64,000 nucleotides of DNA from Verrucomicrobiota bacterium (GCA_016235555.1 JACRKC010000100.1:1-64000); one strand, 5' to 3'; numbered from the stretch's first letter, positions 16,541 through 25,985 are shown. The notes: generated from the letters alone by a model not told the origin. A program made the numbers and translations.

Positions 16541-19500
16541 TCAGCGATGGGGCAGGTAGAGGCGGAGGTTGACGGCGCCGGTCGTGTCGCTTTGGGCGGC
16601 CTTCAGCGGATTTCGCCCGAGCCGGAACTCCTCGAGGTTCGTCACACCGTCGCCGTCGGGATCGGCGGCGGGATCCACTCCGATCTGGCCGAAGTATTGG
16701 ATCTCCCACGTATCCGACAAACCGTTGCCGTCGGAATCGTCCGGGCCGGCCGCCGCCGGGCGCACGGAGATCGGGATGGCGATTGAATCGACCGAGGCGT
16801 CGCGATTGTCGTAGGCCCGGGCGAAAAGCAGATAGTTGCCGGGGGCTGCGCCGACCCATGAATACGTGTAGGGCGGCTGAGTCGCTTCGCCGAGTTTGGT
16901 GGTGCCCTGGTGGAATTCGACCCTGGCCACGGCGCCGTCGGCATCGCTCGCGGTGGCCGTGAGTTCGATCGTCGCGGGAGCGGGGAAAATCGCGTCGGGC
17001 AGGGGAGACGTGAGGGCCGCGGCCGGCGGCCGGTTGGTCGTGGTGGCGGTGACGGCCGGTGCGTCGGGCTGACCGGAGCCAGACGTGCCGCCGCCGAGCT
17101 GGCCGGAGGTGTTGTCGCCGAGCGTGACGATGCTGCCGTCGTTTTTCAGCAGCAGGGTGTGATGCGCGCCCGCCGCAAGGGCGACGATGCCCGCCGCGCC
17201 GGGGATCGGCAGGGGCGCCGGATGATCACGGAGGTCGCCGACGCCGAGCTGGCCGCGGGAGTCGGAGCCCCAGGCCAGGACCACGCCAGTAGTTGTCAAC
17301 GCAAGGCTGTGAGCGCGGCCGGCGGCCACGGCGACGATCCCGGTGAGCGTGCCGACGCGCACGGGTGCGGTGCGGGATTCGGTCGTCGCATCGCCGAGCT
17401 GGCCGGAGCCGTTGAAACCCCACGCCCAGACGGTGCCGTCGCTTTTGACCGCCAGCGTGTGGGATTCGCCCGCGGCGATGGCGGCGATGCCGACGAGGCC
17501 GTTGACCGCCACGGGGGCGGAACTGGCGGTGTTGGTGCCGGTGCCGAGCTGCCCGTCGGTGTTTCCGCCCCAGATCCAGACGGAGCCGTCGCCCTTCAGG
17601 GCGATGCTGTGGAGCGTGCCGGCGGCAATCGCGGTGATGCCGGTCAACGTCGCCACGGGCGTGGGGGCAAGCGCGGTGGTCGTGGTGAGATTGCCAAGCT
17701 GGCCGTCGGCGTTGTAACCCCAGGCCAGGACGGTGCCATCGCTGCGAAGGGCAAGGTTGTGGCGCGCGCCGCTCGCAATCGCGGTGACGTTGGCCAGGCC
17801 CGTGACGGCGACGGGGGTGGTGGAGCCCGTGGTGTGGCCGGTGCCGAGCTGGCCCTCGCCGTTGGCGCCCCACGATGAAACGGTGCCGTCGCTGAGCAGC
17901 GCCAGGCTGTGCCGGTCGCCACCGGCGAGGGATGAGACCGCCGGCAGGCCGGAGACCGGCACGGGGGTCGCGCCGCCGGCGAGGGTGCCGTCGCCGAGCT
18001 GACCGTCGGCGTTGTGGCCCCAGCTCCAGACGGTGCCGTCGAATTTGAGCGCGAGACTGTGGCTGGCGCCGGCGGCGATGGTCTTCGTGCCGGGCGGGAA
18101 GGTGCGCGTCGTGAAGACGGCCTGCGCTGAACCGGCGGTGGCGCTGATCCGGCTGATGACGTCGACGCCGGCCGGTTGCCGATAATAGCCGCGGGCGAGG
18201 CCGTCGCTGCCCGTGCGCAAGGCGAGCGAAGCGGCGAGGGTGTTGGAGCCGCTCGTGGCGCCGAGCAGTCCGCCACCCTGCGTCACGGCGAAGGTGACCG
18301 GGGCGTTGCCGAGCGGCGCGCCGTCGCGGTCGAGGACCGCGACGACGAAGGGCAGACCGTTGAATTGGCCGGGCGACGCCGATTGGTCGTCGCCGCTGAC
18401 GATGGCGAGGGTGGGCGTCAGGCCGGCAAAGAAATCGTTCGGATCGATCCCGCGCACGTAGGCCTCGATCACCGTGACGCCGTTGCCGGCGGGAGAAAGC
18501 GCACGGTTGTTGGTGGAGAGCGAAAGACCGCGGGCGGTTTCCCACGCATCGTCGATGCCGTTGGCATTGAGATCGGCGAAGACGGGATTGGCGGGGCCGG
18601 CGACGAGATCGTCGAAGAGCGTCTCGCCGACGGCGTGGCCCTGGATGGCGAAGAGCTCGAGGAACGAGTTCGCGTTGTCACGGAAGCCAAGGTCGAACGC
18701 GACCATGATGCCGTCGGCGTAGAGGTCCCACGTGCGGTTCGCGAAATCGAGGCGCACCGTGAGGCGCACCCAGTTTTGGGCCTGCTGGCCCGGCCCGAGC
18801 GGAATCGTGCACGCGAGCGGCATCCAGACGCCGCCCCCGTCGCCGTCGAAGGCCTGCAGCGCGCCTTGGCCGGCGGCGTTGATCGAAAAAGCGAAACGGG
18901 CGCTGCCGACATCGAAGGTCGTGGCGCGGGCGATGAGGGTGTCGGCCTGCGGCTTGGCAAAGAAATCCGCGAACACGACCGGCTGATTGGCCAGCGGACC
19001 AAACGCCTGGTCGATTTGGGCCACGGTGCCGGGCTGCAGCGAAACGGCGCGCGCCCCCGTGTGGTAGTGCTGCGCGGTGACGATGGCGCTGCCCTGCCAG
19101 ACGCTCCAGCCGAGCTGACGGTCGAGGGAGCCGAGGTTGTAGCCTGACGTGTTCTCGAAGTCCGCGAGATAGGGCAGCCCGGCCAGCACGGTCACCGCGA
19201 TCGGGGCCGAGTCGGTGAAGATGCCGAGACTGTCGTAGACGCGCGTGCGGTAGACATAAATACCGGGCGCGAGCGGTGCGGGCTCGGAGAACGAGTAGGT
19301 GGCCGGTCCCGTGGGAGTCGTGAGGGTGCCGACCAGCGCGCCGTCGCGGAAGAATTCGACGCGGGTGATCGGATTTGCGCTGCCGGCCGTGCTCACTTGC
19401 AACGCCACGGCGGCCGGCGCGGTGAGGGTGGTTTCGCCGCCGTCGATCGCGAGGAGGTTGGCAGGCGGCTGCCCGACCACGAGCGTGACGGGGCTGGAAG

Positions 19501-22500
19501 TCCGCGCAATGCCCTGATCGTCGATGGCGACGGCGGTGAGCGAATAGGTGCCGGCGCCGATGGCGGACCATGAGAACTGATAAGGCGCGGCGGTGGCCTC
19601 GCCGAGTTTCGTCGTGCCGCTGAAAAACCCGACCTTGGCGACCGAGCCGTCGCTGTCGCTCGCGGTGGCCGCGAGCGTGACGGAGGCCGGGGCGGCGAGC
19701 ACCGTGTTGTCCGGCGGCGAGGTCAGGGCAACGGCCGGCGGAGCGTCGACGGAAACTGCCACCGGTGCGGAGGCCGTGGTGAGACCGAGATGATCGGTGG
19801 CGACGGCCGTGAGGGTGTAGTCGCCGGCCGGGACGGCCGCCCAGGAGAACTGGTAGGGTGCGGCGGTGGCCTGGCCGAGTTTCGCGGTGCCGTGGTAGAA
19901 CTCGACCTTGGCGATCGGGCCGTCGGAGTCGGAGGCGGCCGCAGCGAGCGGGATGTCCGCGGGGGCGGCGAAGACCGTGCCATCGGCCGGGGTGGTCAAC
20001 GCGATCGCCGGAGCCACGCCGACGATTGCCGGGACGGTGCCCGAGGTGGCCGTCGCACCGCGGTTATCGGTCGCGCGGGCGGTGAAGCGGTAGCTGTCCG
20101 CGGGAAGATCGGTGACCGTGAGTTGATACGGCGCGGTCGCCGACTCGCCGAGCTTCGTCGTGCCGTGAAAGAATTCGACTTTGGCGATGGAGCCGTCGGC
20201 GTCGCTGGCCGTGGCGGCGAGCGTGATCGCGGCCGGAGCGGCCAACACCGCCCCGGACGCGGGCGCGGTCAGCGCCACGACGGGGAGGGCGTTGACGATG
20301 AGGCTCGACGGAGCCGAATGCGTGAGCGCACCTGAAATGTCGGTGGCGCGGGCGGTCAGCGTATAGGTGCCGGCGGTGAGCCCCGCGGCGAGCACCAGCG
20401 AATAGGTGTCGGTTGACCCGCTGACGACGCCGGCGTCGCCGAGCTTGGCGGCACCGTTGAAGAATTCGACCAGCGTGATGGCCTTCGTGAACGAGCCGGC
20501 CTTGGCGGTGAGGGTAAGCGGCGCGGCGGCGGCGACGATCGCGCCGTCGGGTGGAGTCGTGATCGTGATGGTGGGCGCGCTGGTGGGGGCGGCCACCTTG
20601 ATGGCGATGGCCGCAGAGGTGGCCGTGGCGCCGTGATTGTCGGTGGCCCGGGCGGTGAGCGAATAGCTGCCGGCGGCGAGGCCGGACCAGGTGAATTGAT
20701 AGGGTGGCGTCGCGGTCTCGCCGAGTCTGGCCGACCCGCTGAAGAACTCGACCTTGGCGATCGTGCCGTCGCTGTCGCTGGCGTTCGCAACGAGGGCGAC
20801 GGTGGCGGGCGCAGTGAACTTCGCGTTGTTGGCGGGCGACGTGAGTCTGACCGTGGGCGGGGCGTTGACGATCAGGGTAACCGGCGTCGATGGCGTGACC
20901 GTGCCGAAGTTGTCGGTGGCCCGGGCGGTGAGGGCGTAGGTGCCGGCGGGCGGCGACCAGGAGAGCTGATACGGCGCGTCGGTGTCCTGGCCGATCCTGG
21001 ATTGTCCGCGGTAGAATTCGACCTTGGCGATCGTGCCGTCGGGATCTGACGCCGTGGCTTGGAGCGTGACGGTGCCGGGCGCCGTCACGACCGTGCCGGC
21101 CGGGGGCGCGGTGAGGGCGACGGCGGGTGGGGCGTTGACCACGACGACGACGGCCGAAGAGGTGACTTTGGCGCCGAGATGGTCGGTGACGACGGCGGTG
21201 AGCGAGTAGGTGCCCGCCGCCACGCCGGGCCAGCTCATCTGATAGGGCGGAGTGAGCGACTCGCCGAGCTTGGTCGGGCCATGGAAGAACTCCACCTTCG
21301 CCACGGTGCCGCCGGCATCCGAGGCCGAGGCGCGAAGCAAAATGGTGGCGGGGGCCACGAATTTCCGGGCCGCCACGGGCGCAATGAGTTTGACGGCGGG
21401 CAGCGCGTTGACGCTGACCGTGACCGCGGCGGAGGTGGTGCTCGCGCCGAGGTTGTCGGTGGCTTTCGCCGTGAGCGAGTAGGTGCCGGTGCCGGCGCCC
21501 GACCAGGTGTAGCGGTAAGGCGCGGTATTCGCTTCCCCGAGCTTCGCGGCGCCGCGGTAGAATTCGACCTTGGCAATGGTGCCGTCGGTGTCCGCGGCGT
21601 CCGCCTGCAAGGTGAGCGTGGCGGGACTCGTGACGATCGCGCCGGTGGCGGGCGCCGTCAGGGCCACGGTGGGCGGCGCGTTGACCCGCACGTTGACGGC
21701 GGTCGAGACCGTCGTGGCACCGCGATTGTCCGTCGCCCGGGCGGTGAGCGAATAGGCGCCGGCCGGGACCGGACTCCACGTGAATTGGGGCGGGGTCGCG
21801 GTGGTTTCGCCGAGCTTGGTTGAACCATGGAAGAACTCCACTTTCGCGATCGAGCCGCCGGCGTCGGTGGCGGTGGCCCGGATCGTGAGGGAGGCGGGAG
21901 CCGTGAAGATCGAGTCGGCGGCCGGCGAAGTGATCCGGACCCCGGGCGGTGCGTTGGCGATGAGCGTGACCGCGGAAGACGTCGTCGTGGCGCCGCGGTT
22001 GTCGGTGGCTTTGGCGGTGAGGGGGTGCGTGCCGGCGCGAATGTCCGCCCAAACCCACTGAAACGGCGCGGCGCGCGTTTCGCCGAGCCTGGTCCGGCCG
22101 TCGAAAAATTCGACCTTCGCGATGGTGCCGTCGGCGTCGCTGGCGGTGGCTTGGAGAGTGACGCGGTTGCCCGCCGGCACGACGGAGCCGGTGGCGGGTG
22201 CGGTGAGCGCGATTTGTGGCGGTGCGTTGACGATGACGCTGAGGGCCGGGGAGGTCGTGGTCGCGCCGAGGTTGTCGGTGGCGCGGGCCGTCACGGCATG
22301 GGTGCCCACCGCCGCCCCGATCCAGGTGAACTGAAACGGCGCCTTGACCGCCTCGCCGAGTTTCGTGGCGCCGGCAAAGAACTCGACTCTGGCCACGGCG
22401 CCGCCCGGATCGGAGGCGGTGGCTTTGAGGGTGATCGAAGCGGGAAAATGAACGACACCGCCGTCGGCGGGTGGCGCGAGCGTGATGGTCGGCGCGTGGT

Positions 22501-23395
22501 TCACCGTGAAGGCCACCACGGGAGACGTGGCGGCGATCCCGGTGTTGTCGGTGGCCTTGGCGGTGAGCGCGTAGGTGCCGGCGGGAACGCCGGCCCAGTT
22601 GAGTTGAAACGGCGGCGTGGTGGCTTCGCCGAGTTTCGTGCTGCCGCGGTAGAATTCCACCTTGGCGATCGAGCCGCGCTCGACCGCGGCCGTGGCCTGC
22701 AACAGGACGGTGGCCGGGGCGAGGGCGACCGTGCCGTTGGCGGGGGCGGTCAGGGTGACGCCGGGCGGGGTTTTCGCGGTCAGCGTGATCGGCGCCGAGG
22801 TGGTGGTGGCGCCGTGGTTGTCGGTGGCCTTGGCCGTGAGCGCATGGCTGCCCGCGGTCACGCCGAGCCAGTGGAATTGGTAAGGCGCGATGGCCGACTC
22901 GCCGAGTTTGGTCGCGCCGTTGAAGAACTCCACCTTGGCAACGGTGCCATCGGTGTCGGCGGCGGTGGCGCGCAACACCACCGTCGCGGGCGCGGCGACG
23001 ACGGCGGCGTTCTTCGGGGCGGTGAGAGAAACCTTCGGCGGCGCGTTGATCGAAACCGTGATGGGCGCGGAGGTGGCGGTGGCACCCGCGTGGTCGGTGG
23101 CCCGGGCGGTGAGGGTGTAGGTGCCGGCCGCGATGTTGTTCCAGTTGAACTGGTGGGGGGCCGTGGTGACCTGACCGAGCCTGGTCTGGCCCCGATAAAA
23201 TTCCACTTTGGCGACGGTGCCGTCGGGATCGGAGGCGGTGGCCTGCAACACGAGGGTGGCGGGGGCGGAGCGGACCGCCTGCGGATCAGGCACGACCAGA
23301 GTGATCGCCGGTGGCTGATTGGCCGCAAAGGCCGGCGCGACGAACAACGCCGCCAGCAAGGCGGCACAGCGTGCGGATGCACAGCGCGGATTCAT
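16541..23395 (-). CDS. Giant secreted protein: 16 Ig-like repeats plus a seven-repeat RCC1 propeller
   Basis: 2,284 residues with a signal peptide (CAALLAALFVAPAFAA). Fifteen tandem Ig-like domains of about 92 residues (bacterial Ig, Big_9 type; each has a VEFF/VEFY...TKLGE strand and TARATDNxGATTTS) fill about residues 25-1400. A beta-sandwich region follows (LPYLADFENTSGYNLGSLDR). Next are an NGIDDAWE dockerin-like stretch and an invasin-like Ig domain (about 1660-1760). Seven RCC1 repeats (SHSLALKFDGTVWSWGHNAD, then GQLG; about 1765-2115) should form one complete propeller. A sixteenth Ig domain and a C-terminal segment with NGLSDTWEIQYFGQIG and DPDGDGVTNLEEF complete it. It is first in an apparent operon with the Rhs gene. 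Likely an extracellular stalk or adhesin that presents or partners the Rhs protein; that role is inference. Confidence 0.88.
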   Translation of the reverse strand: MNPRCASARCAALLAALFVAPAFAANQPPAITLVVPDPQAVRSAPATLVLQATASDPDGTVAKVEFYRGQTRLGQVTTAPHQFNWNNIAAGTYTLTARATDHAGATATSAPITVSINAPPKVSLTAPKNAAVVAAPATVVLRATAADTDGTVAKVEFFNGATKLGESAIAPYQFHWLGVTAGSHALTAKATDNHGATTTSAPITLTAKTPPGVTLTAPANGTVALAPATVLLQATAAVERGSIAKVEFYRGSTKLGEATTPPFQLNWAGVPAGTYALTAKATDNTGIAATSPVVAFTVNHAPTITLAPPADGGVVHFPASITLKATASDPGGAVARVEFFAGATKLGEAVKAPFQFTWIGAAVGTHAVTARATDNLGATTTSPALSVIVNAPPQIALTAPATGSVVPAGNRVTLQATASDADGTIAKVEFFDGRTRLGETRAAPFQWVWADIRAGTHPLTAKATDNRGATTTSSAVTLIANAPPGVRITSPAADSIFTAPASLTIRATATDAGGSIAKVEFFHGSTKLGETTATPPQFTWSPVPAGAYSLTARATDNRGATTVSTAVNVRVNAPPTVALTAPATGAIVTSPATLTLQADAADTDGTIAKVEFYRGAAKLGEANTAPYRYTWSGAGTGTYSLTAKATDNLGASTTSAAVTVSVNALPAVKLIAPVAARKFVAPATILLRASASDAGGTVAKVEFFHGPTKLGESLTPPYQMSWPGVAAGTYSLTAVVTDHLGAKVTSSAVVVVVNAPPAVALTAPPAGTVVTAPGTVTLQATASDPDGTIAKVEFYRGQSRIGQDTDAPYQLSWSPPAGTYALTARATDNFGTVTPSTPVTLIVNAPPTVRLTSPANNAKFTAPATVALVANASDSDGTIAKVEFFSGSARLGETATPPYQFTWSGLAAGSYSLTARATDNHGATATSAAIAIKVAAPTSAPTITITTPPDGAIVAAAAPLTLTAKAGSFTKAITLVEFFNGAAKLGDAGVVSGSTDTYSLVLAAGLTAGTYTLTARATDISGALTHSAPSSLIVNALPVVALTAPASGAVLAAPAAITLAATASDADGSIAKVEFFHGTTKLGESATAPYQLTVTDLPADSYRFTARATDNRGATATSGTVPAIVGVAPAIALTTPADGTVFAAPADIPLAAAASDSDGPIAKVEFYHGTAKLGQATAAPYQFSWAAVPAGDYTLTAVATDHLGLTTASAPVAVSVDAPPAVALTSPPDNTVLAAPASVTLAATASDSDGSVAKVGFFSGTTKLGEATAAPYQFSWSAIGAGTYSLTAVAIDDQGIARTSSPVTLVVGQPPANLLAIDGGETTLTAPAAVALQVSTAGSANPITRVEFFRDGALVGTLTTPTGPATYSFSEPAPLAPGIYVYRTRVYDSLGIFTDSAPIAVTVLAGLPYLADFENTSGYNLGSLDRQLGWSVWQGSAIVTAQHYHTGARAVSLQPGTVAQIDQAFGPLANQPVVFADFFAKPQADTLIARATTFDVGSARFAFSINAAGQGALQAFDGDGGGVWMPLACTIPLGPGQQAQNWVRLTVRLDFANRTWDLYADGIMVAFDLGFRDNANSFLELFAIQGHAVGETLFDDLVAGPANPVFADLNANGIDDAWETARGLSLSTNNRALSPAGNGVTVIEAYVRGIDPNDFFAGLTPTLAIVSGDDQSASPGQFNGLPFVVAVLDRDGAPLGNAPVTFAVTQGGGLLGATSGSNTLAASLALRTGSDGLARGYYRQPAGVDVISRISATAGSAQAVFTTRTFPPGTKTIAAGASHSLALKFDGTVWSWGHNADGQLGDGTLAGGATPVPVSGLPAVSSLAGGDRHSLALLSDGTVSSWGANGEGQLGTGHTTGSTTPVAVTGLANVTAIASGARHNLALRSDGTVLAWGYNADGQLGNLTTTTALAPTPVATLTGITAIAAGTLHSIALKGDGSVWIWGGNTDGQLGTGTNTASSAPVAVNGLVGIAAIAAGESHTLAVKSDGTVWAWGFNGSGQLGDATTESRTAPVRVGTLTGIVAVAAGRAHSLALTTTGVVLAWGSDSRGQLGVGDLRDHPAPLPIPGAAGIVALAAGAHHTLLLKNDGSIVTLGDNTSGQLGGGTSGSGQPDAPAVTATTTNRPPAAALTSPLPDAIFPAPATIELTATASDADGAVARVEFHQGTTKLGEATQPPYTYSWVGAAPGNYLLFARAYDNRDASVDSIAIPISVRPAAAGPDDSDGNGLSDTWEIQYFGQIGVDPAADPDGDGVTNLEEFRLGRNPLKAAQSDTTGAVNLRLYLPHR

Positions 23396-23499
23396 GGGGG
23401 CAGCGGGCGGGGAGGCCCAGAGGTGGGTTGAAAGCTGAACTCGGACGCGGAGAGTTTCGCAGAATCCGCCGCGCGTGCCTATCGCGCCGAATACCTTTT

Positions 23500-23990
23500 A
23501 TCCGGTAGTCGGCTCAGGATTCGTTACGCCGCGCCCGCAACGAGCGCAGCGAGGGCAGCGCAGCGGCGCGGGCTTGGCCCGCGGTTATCGCGGAGCGGGG
23601 GGCCATGCGGCTCCTCCGCGCGCGACGCAGGAGCGCGCACCGAGGCCGAAGGCGGAGCGGAGGGTTAGCGGGAGCGGAGCCGAGCGACGCGCCGACCCGG
23701 CGCGTTCGTTCCTTGCGGCGGTTGAGGCGTTCGCGGCAGCCGATGGGCGCAGCGGGGTCCCCGCCGGGCTGGTCTCCGGCGGGGCGGCTAGACTACCGCA
23801 CGCAGCGACGCGTTGCGCCCGCAGCGCGCCAGCGCGGAGGGTGCGCCGAGCGCAGCGACCACGCATCGTGGAAGAGGACCGCAGACGGCGTGACGGCTTC
23901 GCTGGCGCGCGCTGTGCCGCTTGGGTGCGTGGCGCGTTGCGGCGAGCGGGAGCGAGCGGCGGAAAGAATAACGAGCCGCGTTCGCCGTGG
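23500..23990. other. GC-rich low-complexity gap with no recognisable gene
   Basis: About 490 bp between the giant Ig gene and head-and-tail element D. It is dominated by short words such as GAGCGCAGCGA, GCGGGAGCGGAGC and AGCGCGCGC, which translate only into Arg/Ala-rich shadows in every frame. No signal peptide, motif or start with a ribosome binding site was found. It must contain, or lie beside, the promoter of the minus-strand operon starting at 23395, but I could not pick out -35/-10 boxes. Confidence 0.4.
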
Positions 23991-24056
23991 TGACGAGAGC
24001 AATCTGTCAACGGTCAAGACATGACCCTCTCGGCTTGCTTCTCTCGGCTTGCTTCG
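23990..24056 (+). repeat. Head-and-tail element, locus D
   Basis: GGTGACGAGAGCAATCTG then TCAACGGTCAAGACATGACC matches the head of locus A almost base for base. It is followed by two 14-bp tail units, CTCTCGGCTTGCTT, and then by a flank that starts CGACGCTCTGGCG. The tail runs into the frameshifted Rhs remnant, so this copy also truncates an Rhs-type gene. Confidence 0.82.
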
Positions 24057-24780
24057 ACGCTCTGGCGCTGCGCCAATGCGTTCGAGATATACGCATGCTT
24101 GGTGCGGGAGTTGCCCGGGCTGCTGCCCCACTTGGTCTCGATGGATTTGAGCGTGTCACGGTTGGTGTCGAATTCGCGGGTGATGGTGAACGGGTGCCCG
24201 CCGGGCCGGCACCGGCATCGATCGCGAGCGACTCGATGAGCGTGGAATTGGCGAGGTAGGCGTAGCGGAAGGTGCGGGTGGACGCATTGGCGGTGTGACC
24301 GGAAGCGAGGGCGTGAAAGCGGCCGGAGTCAGTGTAGGTGTGAGTTTGCTCGAGTTCGGAACTGCTGCCGACGGCGGCGCCGAGCTTGAAGCCGCGGGGG
24401 CGGCCGGCCACGGTGGCGGTGTGGGCGGTGGAGTCGATCGCCGTGGTCGAATCGTAGAGCCGGCTGAGAGCGCGCGAGCCGTAGAACGAAGTGAGCGTTT
24501 CGCCCGCGAGCCGCCACGGGTAGCTGGGAGTCGATTGGGTGTCGTAGCTGAAGTCGCGAAGGTCGGATGTGCTGGCCGAGGTGCCGTCCAGCACGGTATC
24601 GAGCTGGCCGAGGCGCGTGTAAGTAGGCCCGGCTCTCGGTGCGCCACCACCAAACGCCTTCGGAGCACTCGAAGGTTCGGCTGGACCCGGTGATCCGGTC
24701 GGTCGATGCCGCCGTCAGGTCGAGTGCGTCGTTGCCGTTCACATCCAGTCTGGAGCGCAGCAGATTCGTTACGCAGCGGT
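24020..24780 (-). pseudogene. Frameshifted and truncated Rhs/YD-repeat gene remnant
   Basis: Three minus-strand reading frames together give one Rhs-like chain. The first covers about 24660-24780 (LDVNGNDALDLTAASTDRIT, CSEGVWWWRTESR). The second covers about 24200-24630 (YTRLGQLDTVLDG, SFYGSRALSRLYD, GRFHALASGH, FRYAYLANSTLIESLAID). The third covers about 24050-24200 (HPFTITREFDTNRDTLKSIE, SRTKHAYISNALAQRQSVEA). Two frame changes are needed, near 24630 and 24195. The 3' end runs into element D. No start, toxin tip or immunity gene is left. It is the debris of a second Rhs gene upstream of the intact one and a potential donor for recombination. A sequencing error could explain one shift but not the truncation. 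Confidence 0.7.
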
Positions 24781-24916
24781 CCGCGGGCACGGGGGCGCCG
24801 GGGCGGGGGGCATGGGGTGGGCTTCCGACGGCCGACGGAGCGGTGGAGTTTGCGGTGATCGCCTGCAATCGACGGGCGGGGTGTGGCGTCTTGGAGGCGA
24901 ACCCTCTCTTCTCCTC

Positions 24917-25636
24917 ATGAAAAATCTCTGGTTTGCCGGACTCGGTTTGGTTGCTGCGTCGTCGTGGCTTTGCGCGGTGGATGAACCCGGGCGGTTGATT
25001 TTCTCGGACGATTTCAACCGCACGGAATCGCAGGAGAAGACCGATGAGCCGGGCAACGGCTGGACGACCAACAGCAAGGCGCGGGCGAAGGGCGACAAGC
25101 AGGTCGATCTGCGCGACGGGGCGATGCATATCTTCCTCAGTCCGCAGGCGGATCACGCGGTGTCGGTCGCGCACGCGGCCGAGTTCACCGATGGCACGGT
25201 GGCGTTGCGCTTCAGGCTGGACGATGCGCGCGACAGCCTCGGGCTCGATTTCGCCGATCTCCAGTGCAAGGAGGTGCACGCCGGGCATCTGCTCGCGGCG
25301 CGCGTGGCGGCGAAGCAGGTGGTGTTGCAGGATTTGAAGACCGGCGGGATGCGGCTCGACATTCACACGGCGCGGCAGGCGAAACAAAAGCTGACGGCCG
25401 AGCAGGAACAGGCGCTCAAGGGCAAGCAGAAGGCGGTCCCGCAGACGGTCGCGCTCGGTCAGTGGCACGATCTGGCGGTGAAGATCGCGGGCGACGAGCT
25501 GACGGTGACGCTCGACGGCAAGGTGGTGGGCGCGCTGAAATCGCCCGGCATCGCGCATCCGACGAAGCGGATGCTCCGGCTCGCGGTGCCGCGCAATGCG
25601 GTGGTGGACGATTTGAAAATCTGGCGCGCGAAGTGA
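24917..25636 (+). CDS. Secreted LamG/DUF1080-like protein
   Basis: 239 residues with a signal peptide (MKNLWFAGLGLVAASSWLCA). The mature part starts GRLIFSDDFNRTESQEK and continues GNGWTTNSKARAKGDKQVDL, VALRFRLDDARDSLGLDF, GQWHDLAVKIAGDELTVTLD and KRMLRLAVPRNAVVDDLKIW. This is the jelly-roll pattern of concanavalin-like LamG or 3-keto-disaccharide-hydrolase (DUF1080) domains: an opening FSDDFNR strand, a DLAV..GD.LTVTLDGK strand pair and a final VDDLKIWRA strand. A Lys/Gln-rich helical insertion sits at about residues 150-175. The fold suggests binding or cleavage of a sugar ligand in the periplasm or outside the cell. I see no catalytic residues I would defend. It is a single-gene unit flanked by repeats. 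Confidence 0.65.
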   Translation: MKNLWFAGLGLVAASSWLCAVDEPGRLIFSDDFNRTESQEKTDEPGNGWTTNSKARAKGDKQVDLRDGAMHIFLSPQADHAVSVAHAAEFTDGTVALRFRLDDARDSLGLDFADLQCKEVHAGHLLAARVAAKQVVLQDLKTGGMRLDIHTARQAKQKLTAEQEQALKGKQKAVPQTVALGQWHDLAVKIAGDELTVTLDGKVVGALKSPGIAHPTKRMLRLAVPRNAVVDDLKIWRAK

Positions 25637-25672
25637 TACCAGTTACGGCGCGCTTTGAGACTCCTGATCTTG

Positions 25673-25718
25673 CAGGCCCGCCCGCTGGGCGGGCTGCCCG
25701 GCCACCGGCCGGGCCTAC
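25673..25718. repeat. Palindrome ending in CTAC
   Basis: Two adjacent hairpins (GCCCGCCCGCTGGGCGGGC and GCCCGGCCACCGGCCGGGC), with CTAC at the right end and TGCAG at the left. Read on the other strand it begins GTAGGCCCGG, so it belongs to the same GTAG-bounded class as the other REPIN-like repeats here. Confidence 0.65.
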
Positions 25719-25734
25719 AATGCCAGACCGCGAC

Positions 25735-25919
25735 TTACAGAGTCTCGCGAAATAGGGTGACAAATAGCTCGGCGGTTCGGGGAACGCACCCGTCTCGGGT
25801 GCTGGTGCCGGCGTCTCGCCGACGCCTCCGAAGTCCTCGGCGAGACGCCGAGGACAGCCCGCGGGACGCGGGCGCTCCCCGGACCACTCCGTGTCACTCA
25901 ATTATGCGAACCTCAGTAA
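25735..25919. repeat. Four-arm palindromic element, copy 2 (complete, 185 bp)
   Basis: The ends are imperfect terminal inverted repeats. The left starts TTACAGAGTCTCGCGAAATA; the right, reverse-complemented, starts TTACTGAGGTTCGCATAATT. Both then reach GTGACA. Inside, an outer GGGGA.CGC/GCGCTCCCC stem encloses four stem-loops whose loops carry GTCTC or its complement GAGAC. There is no ORF, so it is MITE-like. It abuts a partial family II repeat on the right. Confidence 0.85.
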
Positions 25920-25985
25920 TACCAACAGCTGTTGAGCTTTGGATGGTCGTAGGTCGGGCTTTACGCCCGACACGTGTCCTTTTGG
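25919..25985. repeat. Truncated family II repeat
   Basis: TACCAACAGCTGTTGAG...TTTGGATGGTCGTAGGTCGG then GCTTTACGCCCGAC matches the reverse complement of the right half of the complete element at 29781-29899. It stops shortly after the first hairpin (CGACACGTGTCC), so only about half an element remains. The rest of the gap to 26058 shows a GCCGGC-rich palindrome and no gene. Confidence 0.65.

Noticed and set aside
19500-23300. Regular ~280-bp repeats considered as CRISPR or satellite DNA
   Set aside because: They are coding, in frame and correspond to Ig domains; unit size and lack of spacers exclude CRISPR.
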